Below, piece by piece: positions 8,131 through 16,554 of a stretch of DNA of 64,000 nt; position 1 is the first letter of the stretch; each line of letters starts with the position of its first letter. The translations under genes and the position numbers were made by a program. Source of the stretch: Flavobacterium aquidurense. GTDB lineage: Bacteria; Bacteroidota; Bacteroidia; Flavobacteriales; Flavobacteriaceae. The stretch spans positions 186,001-250,000 of the forward strand of contig NZ_JRLF01000012.1 in the NCBI RefSeq assembly GCF_001404985.1, in the 5' to 3' direction. The notes beneath the pieces were generated by a model that was not told where the DNA came from, ran no database searches, and worked only from the letters and a program-made list of their open reading frames with translations.

Positions 8131-8241
8131 AATAGTTCGTTTTTAAAACTTAAAAGCTAAGATACAAATAAGTATTTTACAACTCATCCCTGAAATTCTA
8201 CAATTGGGTTATTTAATATTTTTTAACTAAAACTGTTAAAA

Positions 8242-8249
8242 TATATTTG
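8242..8249 (+). promoter_or_regulatory. -7 box of the TonB receptor gene
   Basis: TATATTTG fits the TAnnTTTG Bacteroidetes -7 consensus and lies 20 bp before the ATG. No clean TTG is found at the expected -33 distance, which would suit a regulated or weak promoter. Confidence 0.5.
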
Positions 8250-8268
8250 TCTCATCAAAACCAATGAT

Positions 8269-10428
8269 ATGAAAACCAAATTTACTTTAATTTTATTATT
8301 ACTTGCTTCTTTCATTTATGCCCAGAATACTGTTTCGGGAAAAGTAACAGATCAAAAAGGCAAACCGGTTCCGGGTGCAAATATTTATATAGACGGAACT
8401 TATGACGGGGCAACGAGTTCTGAAACCGGGGATTTTTCTTTTGAAACCACCTCGACAGGAAATCAGACTTTAGTGGTTAGTTTTTTACTTTATGAAACTT
8501 TCAAAAAAGAAATTGATGTTACAAATTACAAGGATCAAATTGTAAAACTCAGAGAAAATGTAAATGCGCTTGATGCCGTTGTAATTACCGCCGGAACTTT
8601 AGAATCCGGAGACAAAGCCAGAGTATCTGTTTTAAAACCTTTAGATATTGTAACAACAGCAGGTTCTGCCGGGAATATAATTGCTGCTTTGCAAACTTTA
8701 CCGGGTACACAAACTGTTGGCGAAGACGGACGTTTATTTGTTCGTGGAGGTGAAGCCAGCGAAACACAAACATTTGTAGATGGACTTCGTGTAGCACAGC
8801 CTTATGGCGCGACCACTAATAATTTACCAACCAGAAGCCGATTTTCCCCTTTTTTGTTTAGCGGAATCGCTTTTTCTACCGGTGGTTATTCAGCTGAATA
8901 TGGCGAAGCTCTATCAAGTGTTTTATTATTAAATACACAAGATGAACCGGATCAAAATAAAACTGATATTGCTTTAATGACGGTGGGTTTAGGAATTGGA
9001 AATACGAAAAAATGGAAAAAAAGTTCGTTTAGTATCAACACCAATTATATTAATCTTGCTCCTTATCAGGCTGCAATTCCTCAAAATGTAGACTGGAATA
9101 ATCCGTATCAGTCTTTGGGAGGAGAAGCAGTTTACAGATATCATTTTGAAAGAGGGATCTTTAAATTCTATGCTGCTTTTGATGCTGAAAAATTCGATCT
9201 GAATCAGAAGAATGTAAATTTTACAAATCCAATCAGAACAGATTTAAATAATAATAATTTTTATTTAAATGCTTCGTATAAAGGAGATTTTGGAACAGGA
9301 TGGCAGCTTACCTCCGGAATTAGTTACGGCTACAGCAATAACAAAGTAAAATATGATATAAATGATGTTGACAGCAATGAAAATGCAGCACAGTTAAAAT
9401 TGAAATTAAGAAAAAATATCTCTAACTATTTTAAATTGTCTTTTGGAGCCGACTATTTTATTACCAAATACAATGAAAATTTTAATGATAATGTTGCTAT
9501 AAAAACGGCAAACGGTTATGACTCAAATATTGCTGCTTTTTATACAGAAGGAGATATCTTATTCTCTAAAAAGCTCGCAGCCAAAGTAGGTTTCCGACTT
9601 TCGAACAACAATTTGCTGGACGAAACTAATATCGCTCCAAGGGCTTCAATTGCTTACAAAGTTTCTAAAAGCAGTCAGTTTTCTTTTGCTTATGGAGATT
9701 TTTCTCAAACTCCGGTGGTTGATTATATCAAATATTCTAAATACCATCAGTTCGAAAGTGAAAAAGCAAAACATTATATCCTGAATTATCAGTTTACCAA
9801 ACCAGGTCAGACTTTTAGGGCAGAAGCTTATTATAAAGATTACAGCAATTTAGTTCAATATGATACCAGAGATATTCAGTATAATTCTGTTTTTAATAAT
9901 AACGGATCGGGTTATGCAAAAGGATTGGATTTGTTTTGGAGAGACAGCAATTTATACAAAAACCTGGAATATTGGATATCTTATTCGTACATTGATTCTG
10001 AAAGACAATACAAGAATTTTCCAAACATGGCGACTCCAAGTTTCGTAGCCAATCATACGTTATCAATTGTTACCAAATATTTCATCACCGATTGGAAATC
10101 GCAAATAGGTTTTACCAACAGTTATAGTTCAGGAAGACCTTATAATGATCCAAACCAAACTCAATTCATGAACGGAAAAACAAAATCATACAACAGTTTG
10201 AGTTTTAACTGGGCATATTTATTAACTACCCAAAAAATCCTGTATTTCTCTGTTTCGAATGTATTGGGAACTCAAAATGTTTTTGGTTACGATTACGCAA
10301 AATTACCGGATCCAAATGGAGTGTACCAAAGACAAGCGGTTGTACCAAACGCAGACAGATTCTTTTTTATAGGTTTCTTCTGGACGATCAGTGATAATAA
10401 GAATGAGAATCAATTGAAGAATTTGTAA
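8269..10428 (+). CDS. TonB-dependent outer-membrane receptor
   Basis: A 719-residue protein with a signal peptide (cut near AQNTVSG), an N-terminal carboxypeptidase-like regulatory domain (residues ~20-105: GKVTDQKGKPVPGANIYIDG), a plug domain (AALQTLPGTQTVGEDGRLFV, RGGEASETQTFVDG) and a C-terminal beta-barrel rich in aromatic residues. Such receptors import a bound ligand using TonB energy. No SusD partner follows, so it is not a glycan-type SusCD pair. Genes for a DUF2141 protein, a TPR-like protein and a histidine kinase follow on the same strand, so it may feed or be controlled by that signalling set. The substrate is unknown. Confidence 0.92.
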   Translation: MKTKFTLILLLLASFIYAQNTVSGKVTDQKGKPVPGANIYIDGTYDGATSSETGDFSFETTSTGNQTLVVSFLLYETFKKEIDVTNYKDQIVKLRENVNALDAVVITAGTLESGDKARVSVLKPLDIVTTAGSAGNIIAALQTLPGTQTVGEDGRLFVRGGEASETQTFVDGLRVAQPYGATTNNLPTRSRFSPFLFSGIAFSTGGYSAEYGEALSSVLLLNTQDEPDQNKTDIALMTVGLGIGNTKKWKKSSFSINTNYINLAPYQAAIPQNVDWNNPYQSLGGEAVYRYHFERGIFKFYAAFDAEKFDLNQKNVNFTNPIRTDLNNNNFYLNASYKGDFGTGWQLTSGISYGYSNNKVKYDINDVDSNENAAQLKLKLRKNISNYFKLSFGADYFITKYNENFNDNVAIKTANGYDSNIAAFYTEGDILFSKKLAAKVGFRLSNNNLLDETNIAPRASIAYKVSKSSQFSFAYGDFSQTPVVDYIKYSKYHQFESEKAKHYILNYQFTKPGQTFRAEAYYKDYSNLVQYDTRDIQYNSVFNNNGSGYAKGLDLFWRDSNLYKNLEYWISYSYIDSERQYKNFPNMATPSFVANHTLSIVTKYFITDWKSQIGFTNSYSSGRPYNDPNQTQFMNGKTKSYNSLSFNWAYLLTTQKILYFSVSNVLGTQNVFGYDYAKLPDPNGVYQRQAVVPNADRFFFIGFFWTISDNKNENQLKNL

Positions 10429-10436
10429 AAGGAGGT

Positions 10437-10745
10437 ACAAAGTGGCAAAGATCCAGAGGTACAAAGATTTGTAAGCTCAAAATTTAAGATTTAAGAGTAA
10501 CCTTTGAACCTTTGTTCCTAAAAAAACAATTCAGTAGCAAAAATCAACAACTCAGTATCATTTAATTTTAAAACAATAAAAACCAGCATACTTTTGAAGT
10601 ATAAAATAATAAGCGACTAAGTTGCTAAGCCTCTAAGACAAAAACAAAAAAAGAAGCTTATCTCCTTAAAACCTTAACAACTTAAAAAGAAGAGTTTTAA
10701 TCATCAACAAAACTTAGAATCTCAGAACCTTAGCATCTTATTAAC
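10437..10745. repeat. degenerate short-repeat region
   Basis: The 332-bp gap after the TonB receptor gene contains AGGTACAAAG-like units (10437-10470), ACCTTTGAACCTTTG (10499-10514), a run resembling CTAAGTTGCTAAGCCTCTAAG (10617-10638), and its inverted form ACTTAGAATCTCAGAACCTTAGC (10710-10735). The last two could form a long imperfect hairpin. No gene or clear promoter was seen. Confidence 0.5.
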
Positions 10746-10760
10746 TTTAAAAAAGAAATC

Positions 10761-11168
10761 ATGACCAAAATTATTACAATAATCACATTATTTATCTGCA
10801 GTTTGATATCTGCTCAAAATGTAAAACTAACCGTTTCTATTTCAGGTTTAAAAAATAATACGGGAACAGTTAAGGTGGGTTTATATAACTCAGACGGTAC
10901 GTTTCTTAAAACGACGTACAAAAGTCTTGGGTCTGAAATTAAAAACAACAAAGTAGTTGTAACATTCGATAATCTTCCTGCAGGAGAATATGCAATTTCG
11001 ACATATCACGATGAAAATAATAACGGAAAACTAGATAAGAATATGATGGGAATTCCATCTGAAGATTATGCCGCTTCAAATAATGCAAAAGGATTTATGG
11101 GACCGCCTTCATATAAAGATGCTAAATTTGACATTGCGAAAGATTCAAAAATTGAAATAATATTATAA
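10761..11168 (+). CDS. DUF2141 family secreted protein
   Basis: A 135-residue exported protein with a signal peptide (MTKIITIITLFICSLISAQ). The mature part is a single beta-sandwich domain of the DUF2141 type: VGLYNSDGTF, FDNLPAGEYAISTYHDENNN, then GKLDKNMMGIPSEDY. The D-E-N-N-N-G-K-L-D string resembles a calcium-binding loop. The family is of unknown function and often sits near TonB receptors and extracellular systems in Bacteroidetes. It is separated from the receptor by a repeat-rich gap, and a short 50-bp gap leads to the next gene. Confidence 0.85.
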   Translation: MTKIITIITLFICSLISAQNVKLTVSISGLKNNTGTVKVGLYNSDGTFLKTTYKSLGSEIKNNKVVVTFDNLPAGEYAISTYHDENNNGKLDKNMMGIPSEDYAASNNAKGFMGPPSYKDAKFDIAKDSKIEIIL

Positions 11169-11218
11169 TAATAACGAACAAAACAACTTAAAAACAACCA
11201 TTTTAATTATTTATAAAA

Positions 11219-11842
11219 ATGAAAAAAATCATCACTTTAGCAGCATTATTTGTAGTCGTAGTAAGTTCTGCACAGACACAGTTTGAACAAGGAATGGGAA
11301 AAGCTTTCGGGCTTTGGAAAGAAGGAAAAAATACAGAAGCTTCGGCATTATTCGAAAGAATCGCTGCAGCAGAAAAAACAAGTTATTTACCCAATTACTA
11401 TGTAGCTTTAGTCAACACTACATCTGCATTTAAAGAAAAAGATAAAACGAAAATTGATTTGTTATTGACAAAAGCACAAGATGCATTGGATGTAGAATTG
11501 ATAAAAGATCAAAATAATGCTGAATTATATGCAATGCAGGCATTGATTTATACTGCTTGGGTAGTTGCAGATCCAATGACAAACGGAATGAAATATTCTG
11601 CCAAAGTGATGGAAGCTTATGCTAAAGGAAAAGCAATAGATCCTAATAATCCAAGAATCGTTTTTGGTGAAGCTGATTATCAAATAGGTGGTGCAAAATG
11701 GTCCGGAGTTGATACAAAACCACTTTGTGCACAAGTTGATAAAGCTGTTGAACTTTTTGCTACTTTTAAACCTGAAACTCCTTTTTCTCCAAAATGGGGA
11801 TTAGACAGAGCTTTAGAAGTTCAGAAAAATTGTAAAAAATAA
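11219..11842 (+). CDS. secreted TPR-like protein
   Basis: A 207-residue protein with a signal peptide ending SSAQTQF. The rest is helical with repeat-like spacing (WKEGKNTEASALFERIAAAE; AELYAMQALIYTAW; AYAKGKAIDPNNPRI), consistent with two or three divergent tetratricopeptide repeats. It is probably periplasmic, where it may bind another protein. It sits between the DUF2141 gene and the histidine kinase gene (22-bp gap), so it is likely part of the same operon. No specific function is recognised. Confidence 0.75.
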   Translation: MKKIITLAALFVVVVSSAQTQFEQGMGKAFGLWKEGKNTEASALFERIAAAEKTSYLPNYYVALVNTTSAFKEKDKTKIDLLLTKAQDALDVELIKDQNNAELYAMQALIYTAWVVADPMTNGMKYSAKVMEAYAKGKAIDPNNPRIVFGEADYQIGGAKWSGVDTKPLCAQVDKAVELFATFKPETPFSPKWGLDRALEVQKNCKK

Positions 11843-11864
11843 AATTAAATAAAAACGGATTATA

Positions 11865-13223
11865 ATGAAAGATCATAGAAACTCATTTTCTAGCTTAAAA
11901 AGTGGAACAATAATTTGTTTCAGGATTTCTATGGTCTTTACAGTAATATTTTCTGCTTTTTTAGGAGCTGATTTAAATGTAAGAAATATAGCAATCACGT
12001 TCTTTTTAAGCTGTTTGTATTCATTTGGACTTGGTTTTGGAAATGGATTTCTAAATGTTCTTTTAGATAAAAAATGGGATTGGCTGGAACAAACAAATCT
12101 GAGAGTTTATTACGGAATTTTAGTTACCGTTTTATATACTGTTCCAGCTGTTTTAGGTATCAATTATATCATTTTTGTTATAATTCAACATTTACCTGTA
12201 GAAAAGTTTTTTAACGAAAGAATGATTTGGGTGCATCTTTTTTACATCATCTTATCCTTGGGAGTTTCAACTTTCCTGCAAGCCAGAAGCTTTATGGTAA
12301 AATGGAAACAGGCATCAAAATTTGAAATAACACAACAAAAGATTATTGCAGGAACGGCAAATGCTAAATTTGAAAGTTTAAAAAATCAGATCGATCCGCA
12401 TTTTCTTTTTAATAGTTTAAATGTTTTAAGTTCTTTAATCGAAGAAAATCCGGATAATGCACAGCGATTTACAACTTCTTTATCCAAGATTTACCGCTAC
12501 GTTTTAGAGCAAAAAGATAAAGAGCTGGTTTCAGTAGAAGATGAATTATCATTTGCAAAAACCTACATGAATTTGCTGAAAATGCGTTTCGAGAATAGTT
12601 TGTTTTACGAATTGCCAACAACAAACATAAACCCGGATGCAAAAGTGGTTCCTTTATCGCTGCAGCTTTTATTAGAGAATACAGTAAAACATAATGTAGT
12701 AAGCGAGCAAAAACCATTGCATATCAGGATTTTTATTGATGGAGATTATCTGGCGATTCAAAATGATTTTCAAAAGAAAGAAGTTTTACAGGACAGGCAA
12801 GGAGTTGGTTTGCAGAATATTGTTAATCGATACGGAATTGTAACCAACAGAAAAGTATTGATTGAACAAAATGAGAAAAATTTCACAGTCAAAATTCCAA
12901 TTTTAACCAAACAAGTTACAGTTATGGAAACAAGTGCAGAATACAGCGATGAAAATAAAGCTTATTTCAGAGCTAAAAAAAGAGTAGAAGAATTAAAAGG
13001 ATTTTATGCTAATATAATATCATATTGTTGTGTGATTCCGTTTTTGATATTTATAAATCTAAGATTTTCTCCCGGATTTCAATGGTTTTGGTTTTCGGCT
13101 TTAGGTTGGGGATTTGGAGTAGTAATGCATGCTTTTAAAGTTTTTGGTTACAGCTCAGATTGGGAGGAACGAAAAATCAGAGAGATTTTACAAAAAGAAA
13201 ATAACAAACAAAGCTGGAAATAA
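11865..13223 (+). CDS. LytS/YehU-type histidine kinase with C-terminal 2TM domain
   Basis: A 452-residue inner-membrane sensor kinase. Residues ~15-150 hold about four membrane segments. The His_kinase domain carries the phospho-acceptor in IDPHFLFNSLNVLSSL (His179), then an HATPase with LLLENTVKHNV and GVGLQNIVNRYG. After the catalytic part (from ~residue 360) comes an added 2TM domain: KKRVEELKGFYANI, two membrane helices and the end motif DWEERKIREIL. The same domain is encoded alone by the next three genes. The tail of a kinase is an unusual place for it. The LytTR regulator at 14322 is the obvious partner. Confidence 0.92.
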   Translation: MKDHRNSFSSLKSGTIICFRISMVFTVIFSAFLGADLNVRNIAITFFLSCLYSFGLGFGNGFLNVLLDKKWDWLEQTNLRVYYGILVTVLYTVPAVLGINYIIFVIIQHLPVEKFFNERMIWVHLFYIILSLGVSTFLQARSFMVKWKQASKFEITQQKIIAGTANAKFESLKNQIDPHFLFNSLNVLSSLIEENPDNAQRFTTSLSKIYRYVLEQKDKELVSVEDELSFAKTYMNLLKMRFENSLFYELPTTNINPDAKVVPLSLQLLLENTVKHNVVSEQKPLHIRIFIDGDYLAIQNDFQKKEVLQDRQGVGLQNIVNRYGIVTNRKVLIEQNEKNFTVKIPILTKQVTVMETSAEYSDENKAYFRAKKRVEELKGFYANIISYCCVIPFLIFINLRFSPGFQWFWFSALGWGFGVVMHAFKVFGYSSDWEERKIREILQKENNKQSWK

Positions 13224-13225
13224 TC

Positions 13226-13573
13226 ATGGAAACAAATTGTAATAAAGATTATGAGAAATTTGAATTCGAGGAATTTTTCAGCAAAAAGGTCATTAAACTT
13301 AGATCCTTTTATATTCATGCCTTTATTTATACTATCGGATTAATTATTTATGCCTTAAAGGAATATTATGGATTAAAAGAATATTACGGGATACCCTTAA
13401 ATTTCTTTCCGATAAAATATTTAAATAATGTTGTAATGGTAATCTGGACCAGTGTGTTTTTAGCTTCGGCTATTGATTTGTTTGCCTCTTATAAAATTTT
13501 TGGAGAAGAATGGGAGGAACGCAAAATGAAAAGTATTTTAGATAAAAAAGAAAAAAAACAAAAATGGGAGTAA
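13226..13573 (+). CDS. 2TM domain protein, first stand-alone copy
   Basis: A 115-residue small membrane protein of the 2TM family, starting 2 bp after the kinase stop. It has the family frame: a basic-acidic start with KVIKLRSFYIHAFIYTIG, two hydrophobic helices, and the C-terminal EEWEERKMKSIL. It includes a short duplicated YYGLKEYYG segment not present in its neighbours. It is homologous to the C-terminal domain of the kinase, so it could pair with it in the membrane (inference). Confidence 0.87.
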   Translation: METNCNKDYEKFEFEEFFSKKVIKLRSFYIHAFIYTIGLIIYALKEYYGLKEYYGIPLNFFPIKYLNNVVMVIWTSVFLASAIDLFASYKIFGEEWEERKMKSILDKKEKKQKWE

Positions 13574-13575
13574 TC

Positions 13576-13881
13576 ATGGAAGTAAATTTAAACGACGAGG
13601 ATAAATATTATATCGCAAAAAAGAAAGTTGAGAATATTAAAGGATTTTATGGGAATTTGACTTCGTTTTTATTCGTAAATGCAATTTTAATTTTTATCAA
13701 TTTGTATACATCACCCAATCATTTGTGGTTTTACTGGCCTTTAATATGGTGGGGATTTGGAGTTGTTTTTCATGGATTAAAGGTTTTTGAAGTATTTCCG
13801 GTTCTTGGTAAAGGATGGGAAGAAAGAAAAATCCAGGAATTGATGGAAAAAGAAAGACAGAATAAAAATAAATGGCAATAA
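13576..13881 (+). CDS. 2TM domain protein, second stand-alone copy
   Basis: A 101-residue membrane protein with KKKVENIKGFYGNLTSFLFV, two helices, WWGFGVVFHGLKVF and GWEERKIQELM. The ATG at 13576, 2 bp after the previous stop, is preferred over an ATG at 13564 that lies inside the previous gene, because the preceding gene starts in the same TAATCATGGAA context. It most resembles the kinase tail, sharing the WGFGVV-H--KVF block. Confidence 0.87.
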   Translation: MEVNLNDEDKYYIAKKKVENIKGFYGNLTSFLFVNAILIFINLYTSPNHLWFYWPLIWWGFGVVFHGLKVFEVFPVLGKGWEERKIQELMEKERQNKNKWQ

Positions 13882-13897
13882 TTTAATTCAAGATAAA

Positions 13898-14284
13898 ATG
13901 GGACGATTTAGACAACGTATGTATGAAGATTACAGACACGAATTTAGTACAGATGAAAGTTATAATGTTGCGTACAGAAAAGTTAAGAAGATTAAAGGAT
14001 TTTATTCGCATTTGAAAATTTACATTTTGGTAAATATTATTATAATTGTTTCAAGCTTGAATAGAGATTATCTGGGAAGTCATTTTTATGCCGGAAATAA
14101 TTTTGAAGTAAGAGGATTTAGAGATTGGGAAATTTATTCGACAGCATTTTATTGGGGAATTGGGTTGCTGATTCATGCATTTACAGTTTTTGGGCCAAAT
14201 ATTTTTTTTAGTAATGATTGGGAGCAAAAGAAAATTCAAAAATATATGGATAAAGATGCTCAGAATAAAAATAAATGGGAGTAA
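13898..14284 (+). CDS. 2TM domain protein, third stand-alone copy
   Basis: A 128-residue membrane protein with an extra charged N-terminal 25 residues, YRKVKKIKGFYSHLKIYI, two hydrophobic helices separated by a longer loop (NRDYLGSHFYAGNNFEVRGF), and the ending NDWEQKKIQKYM. It is the most divergent copy and lies just upstream of the response regulator. Together with the previous two it makes a chain of paralogues that probably arose by tandem duplication. Confidence 0.86.
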   Translation: MGRFRQRMYEDYRHEFSTDESYNVAYRKVKKIKGFYSHLKIYILVNIIIIVSSLNRDYLGSHFYAGNNFEVRGFRDWEIYSTAFYWGIGLLIHAFTVFGPNIFFSNDWEQKKIQKYMDKDAQNKNKWE

Positions 14285-14321
14285 TTTTAGACTGAATTTT
14301 TCAATTTTTGCATTGTATTAA

Positions 14322-15089
14322 ATGACCACATTAATTATAGAAGACGAAAAACCGGCAGCGAGATTATTACAGCGTAAACTCGAAAAGTTAGATATTGCTG
14401 TAGAAACCATGCTGCACTCTGTAGAAGAATCAATTCATTGGTTTACCAATAATGAACATCCTGATTTGATTTTTCTCGATATTCAGTTATCAGACGGTTT
14501 GTCGTTTGAAATTTTCGAAAAAATAAACATTCAAAGTGCCATTATTTTTACCACTGCTTATGATGAATATGCTTTAAAAGCATTCAAACTAAATAGTATC
14601 GATTATCTTTTAAAACCAATTGACGAAGATGATTTAGAAATTGCCGTTACGAAATTTAAATCCCGAATTCCTAAAACAGATTCCGGAAATCAAAATCTGC
14701 AGCTTGATTTTGAGCAAATACGCCAAATGTTGTCAAATCCTTTCGAGAAGAATTATAAAAAGAGATTTACCGTTAAAATCGGTCAGCATTTAAAAGTAAT
14801 TACTGCTGATGAAATCGAATGTTTTTATAGTGAAAACAAAGGAACTTATATTCATACTTTCGATAATAGGAACTATTTAATTGATTCCACTTTAGAAGTT
14901 CTGGAGCAGGAACTGGATATGAAAGATTTTTTTCGTGTTAGCCGTAAATTTATAGTTCCGCTTATAGCAATTAAAGAAATTCAGGTTTACACAAATTCTC
15001 GCTTAAAAGTGATTTTGCCTACTTACAAAGAAGATGAGGTAATTGTAAGCCGGGAAAAAGTACAGGATTTTAAAGCCTGGCTGGGATAA
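14322..15089 (+). CDS. LytTR family response regulator
   Basis: A 255-residue two-component regulator. The receiver domain (residues 1-115) has the acidic pair ED (7-8), phospho-acceptor Asp53 in IFLDIQL, Thr in IIFTTAYD and Lys in YLLKPID. The C-terminal LytTR DNA-binding domain (residues ~155-250) shows FTVKIGQHLKVI, IECFYSENKGTYIHT, FFRVSRKFIV and LKVIL. It pairs with the LytS-type kinase encoded upstream. A terminator follows, marking the end of the block that begins at the TonB receptor or the DUF2141 gene. Confidence 0.94.
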   Translation: MTTLIIEDEKPAARLLQRKLEKLDIAVETMLHSVEESIHWFTNNEHPDLIFLDIQLSDGLSFEIFEKINIQSAIIFTTAYDEYALKAFKLNSIDYLLKPIDEDDLEIAVTKFKSRIPKTDSGNQNLQLDFEQIRQMLSNPFEKNYKKRFTVKIGQHLKVITADEIECFYSENKGTYIHTFDNRNYLIDSTLEVLEQELDMKDFFRVSRKFIVPLIAIKEIQVYTNSRLKVILPTYKEDEVIVSREKVQDFKAWLG

Positions 15090-15117
15090 AAGTATCTCTA
15101 AATCGCATTATAAAAAA

Positions 15118-15148
15118 CAAAAAAATCCTTCAGCTGAAGGATTTTTTT
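15118..15148 (+). terminator. terminator of the LytTR operon
   Basis: AAAAATCCTT-CAGCTG-AAGGATTTTT is a complete inverted repeat ending in a run of seven T. It can also serve the minus-strand ctaA gene that ends at 15161. Confidence 0.85.
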
Positions 15149-15160
15149 GTTTAAAGTTAT

Positions 15161-16186
15161 TTACTTACTCAATCTGTGCAAAGTAAAAGTCATGGCACTC
15201 AAAAGGAAGAAGGCCATAATCTGGTGAATTAATCCTAAAGCTAACGGAACACTATATAAAAGTGTAAAAACGCCTAGCGCAAATTGAATAAATACGAAAA
15301 CGACTAAAGTTTTAATTCCGTTTGCTTGTGTTCTGGAAAGCGAAAATTTTGTGCTTTTATAATACAAGAACAAAATAAAAGCAACGACAACATATGCAAA
15401 AGTTCTGTGTACAAACTGAACACCGCTTTTACCCTCGATTAAATTTTTGACCAAAGTTGATTGTTCTATAAAAACAGAATCGTGTATAAATTGCCCGTCA
15501 CTCATTAAAGGCCAATGATTGTGAATTAATCCGGCATTTAAACCTGCTACAAAACCACCATAAATAATCTGAATTAAAAGTGCAACAAGTGCAAATCGTG
15601 CGATATTTCGAAGCGGAATCACTTTAGTAATAGTTCTTTCCGGATAAATTAAATCCAAGGCTACCCATAAAGTATATGCAAAAGTGATAAAGGCAAAAGT
15701 AAGATGCAAAGAAAGTCTGAAATGACTAACATCCGGATTATCAATTAATCCGCTACGAACCATAAACCATCCAAGAAAACCTTGAAAACCTCCCATTGCC
15801 AGAAGAACAATACATTTTTTGATGGTAGCTTTATCCAGTTTTTTCCTAATTAGGAAATAAACAAAAGGAACAAAGAAAACAAGTCCGATGATACGACCAA
15901 TAAAACGGTGAAACCATTCCCAGAAGTAAATAAATTTATAATCGGCTAATTGAAAATCATTGTGAATGTTGATTTTTTGATACTCAGGAAATTTCTTGTA
16001 TTGCTCAAAAGCTTCATTCCATTTTGCTTCAGTCAATGGTGGAAAAGTATCTGTTACTAAATGCCAATCCGTCATTGATAAACCTGAATTGGTCAAACGC
16101 GTAATTCCGCCAACAACAACCATTAAAAATAATAAAACACAACCTGATAGTAACCAAATGATTACTGATTTATTCTTTTTTTTCAT
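15161..16186 (-). CDS. ctaA: heme A synthase, COX15/CtaA family
   Basis: A 341-residue inner-membrane enzyme with about eight helices that oxidises heme O to heme A for cytochrome oxidase. Seen: the N-terminal VVVGGITRLTNSGLSMTDWH, the heme-ligand His of the EWFHRFIGRIIG motif (residue ~93), HFRLSLHLTFAF in the middle, FVHRTFAYVVV and LIHQIMAF near the end, giving the usual paired histidines. The length and GGxTRLTxSGLSMxxW signature fit the alpha-proteobacterial and Bacteroidetes type. Its start overlaps the stop of the small membrane gene upstream (ATGA). Confidence 0.95.
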   Translation of the reverse strand: MKKKNKSVIIWLLSGCVLLFLMVVVGGITRLTNSGLSMTDWHLVTDTFPPLTEAKWNEAFEQYKKFPEYQKINIHNDFQLADYKFIYFWEWFHRFIGRIIGLVFFVPFVYFLIRKKLDKATIKKCIVLLAMGGFQGFLGWFMVRSGLIDNPDVSHFRLSLHLTFAFITFAYTLWVALDLIYPERTITKVIPLRNIARFALVALLIQIIYGGFVAGLNAGLIHNHWPLMSDGQFIHDSVFIEQSTLVKNLIEGKSGVQFVHRTFAYVVVAFILFLYYKSTKFSLSRTQANGIKTLVVFVFIQFALGVFTLLYSVPLALGLIHQIMAFFLLSAMTFTLHRLSK

Positions 16187-16554
16187 TCTTTTCCAATTAA
16201 TTCAATCTCGTTAATCTTGTTTTTGCTTTTTCTTTCTCTTCTTTTTAAATAAAGTTTTAATAAAGTAAAGTTTGCTATAATATTGATAATTAAGATCACT
16301 GTCATAATTATTATTCTATATTGATAGCTTTTAATATTCATTGTTATTTTAAAATAATCAATTAAAACTACATTTTGAAATATTGCACCTATAATCATTA
16401 TAGCAGATATCGAAGCAATACTCATTAAAAAAAAGAAGATTTTATATTTATAGTGACTATCGTTCGTTCTATTAATTTTTCTAATAAAAATAATATTAGT
16501 TACTAAGACTATTAATATTAAAATAATAGAAAAAACAGCCCCTAATAGATCCAT
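16183..16554 (-). CDS. small hypothetical membrane protein
   Basis: A 123-residue protein with three hydrophobic helices (residues ~4-24, ~42-65, ~82-105) and a strongly basic C-terminal tail (KRRERKSKNKINEIE). No known family is recognised. It is packed with no gap between cca and ctaA: its ATG directly follows the cca stop, and its TGA overlaps the ctaA ATG, so it is translated as part of that operon. Its AT content and Ile/Lys richness exceed those of its neighbours, suggesting a recent or fast-evolving insertion. Confidence 0.7.
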   Translation of the reverse strand: MDLLGAVFSIILILIVLVTNIIFIRKINRTNDSHYKYKIFFFLMSIASISAIMIIGAIFQNVVLIDYFKITMNIKSYQYRIIIMTVILIINIIANFTLLKLYLKRRERKSKNKINEIELIGKE

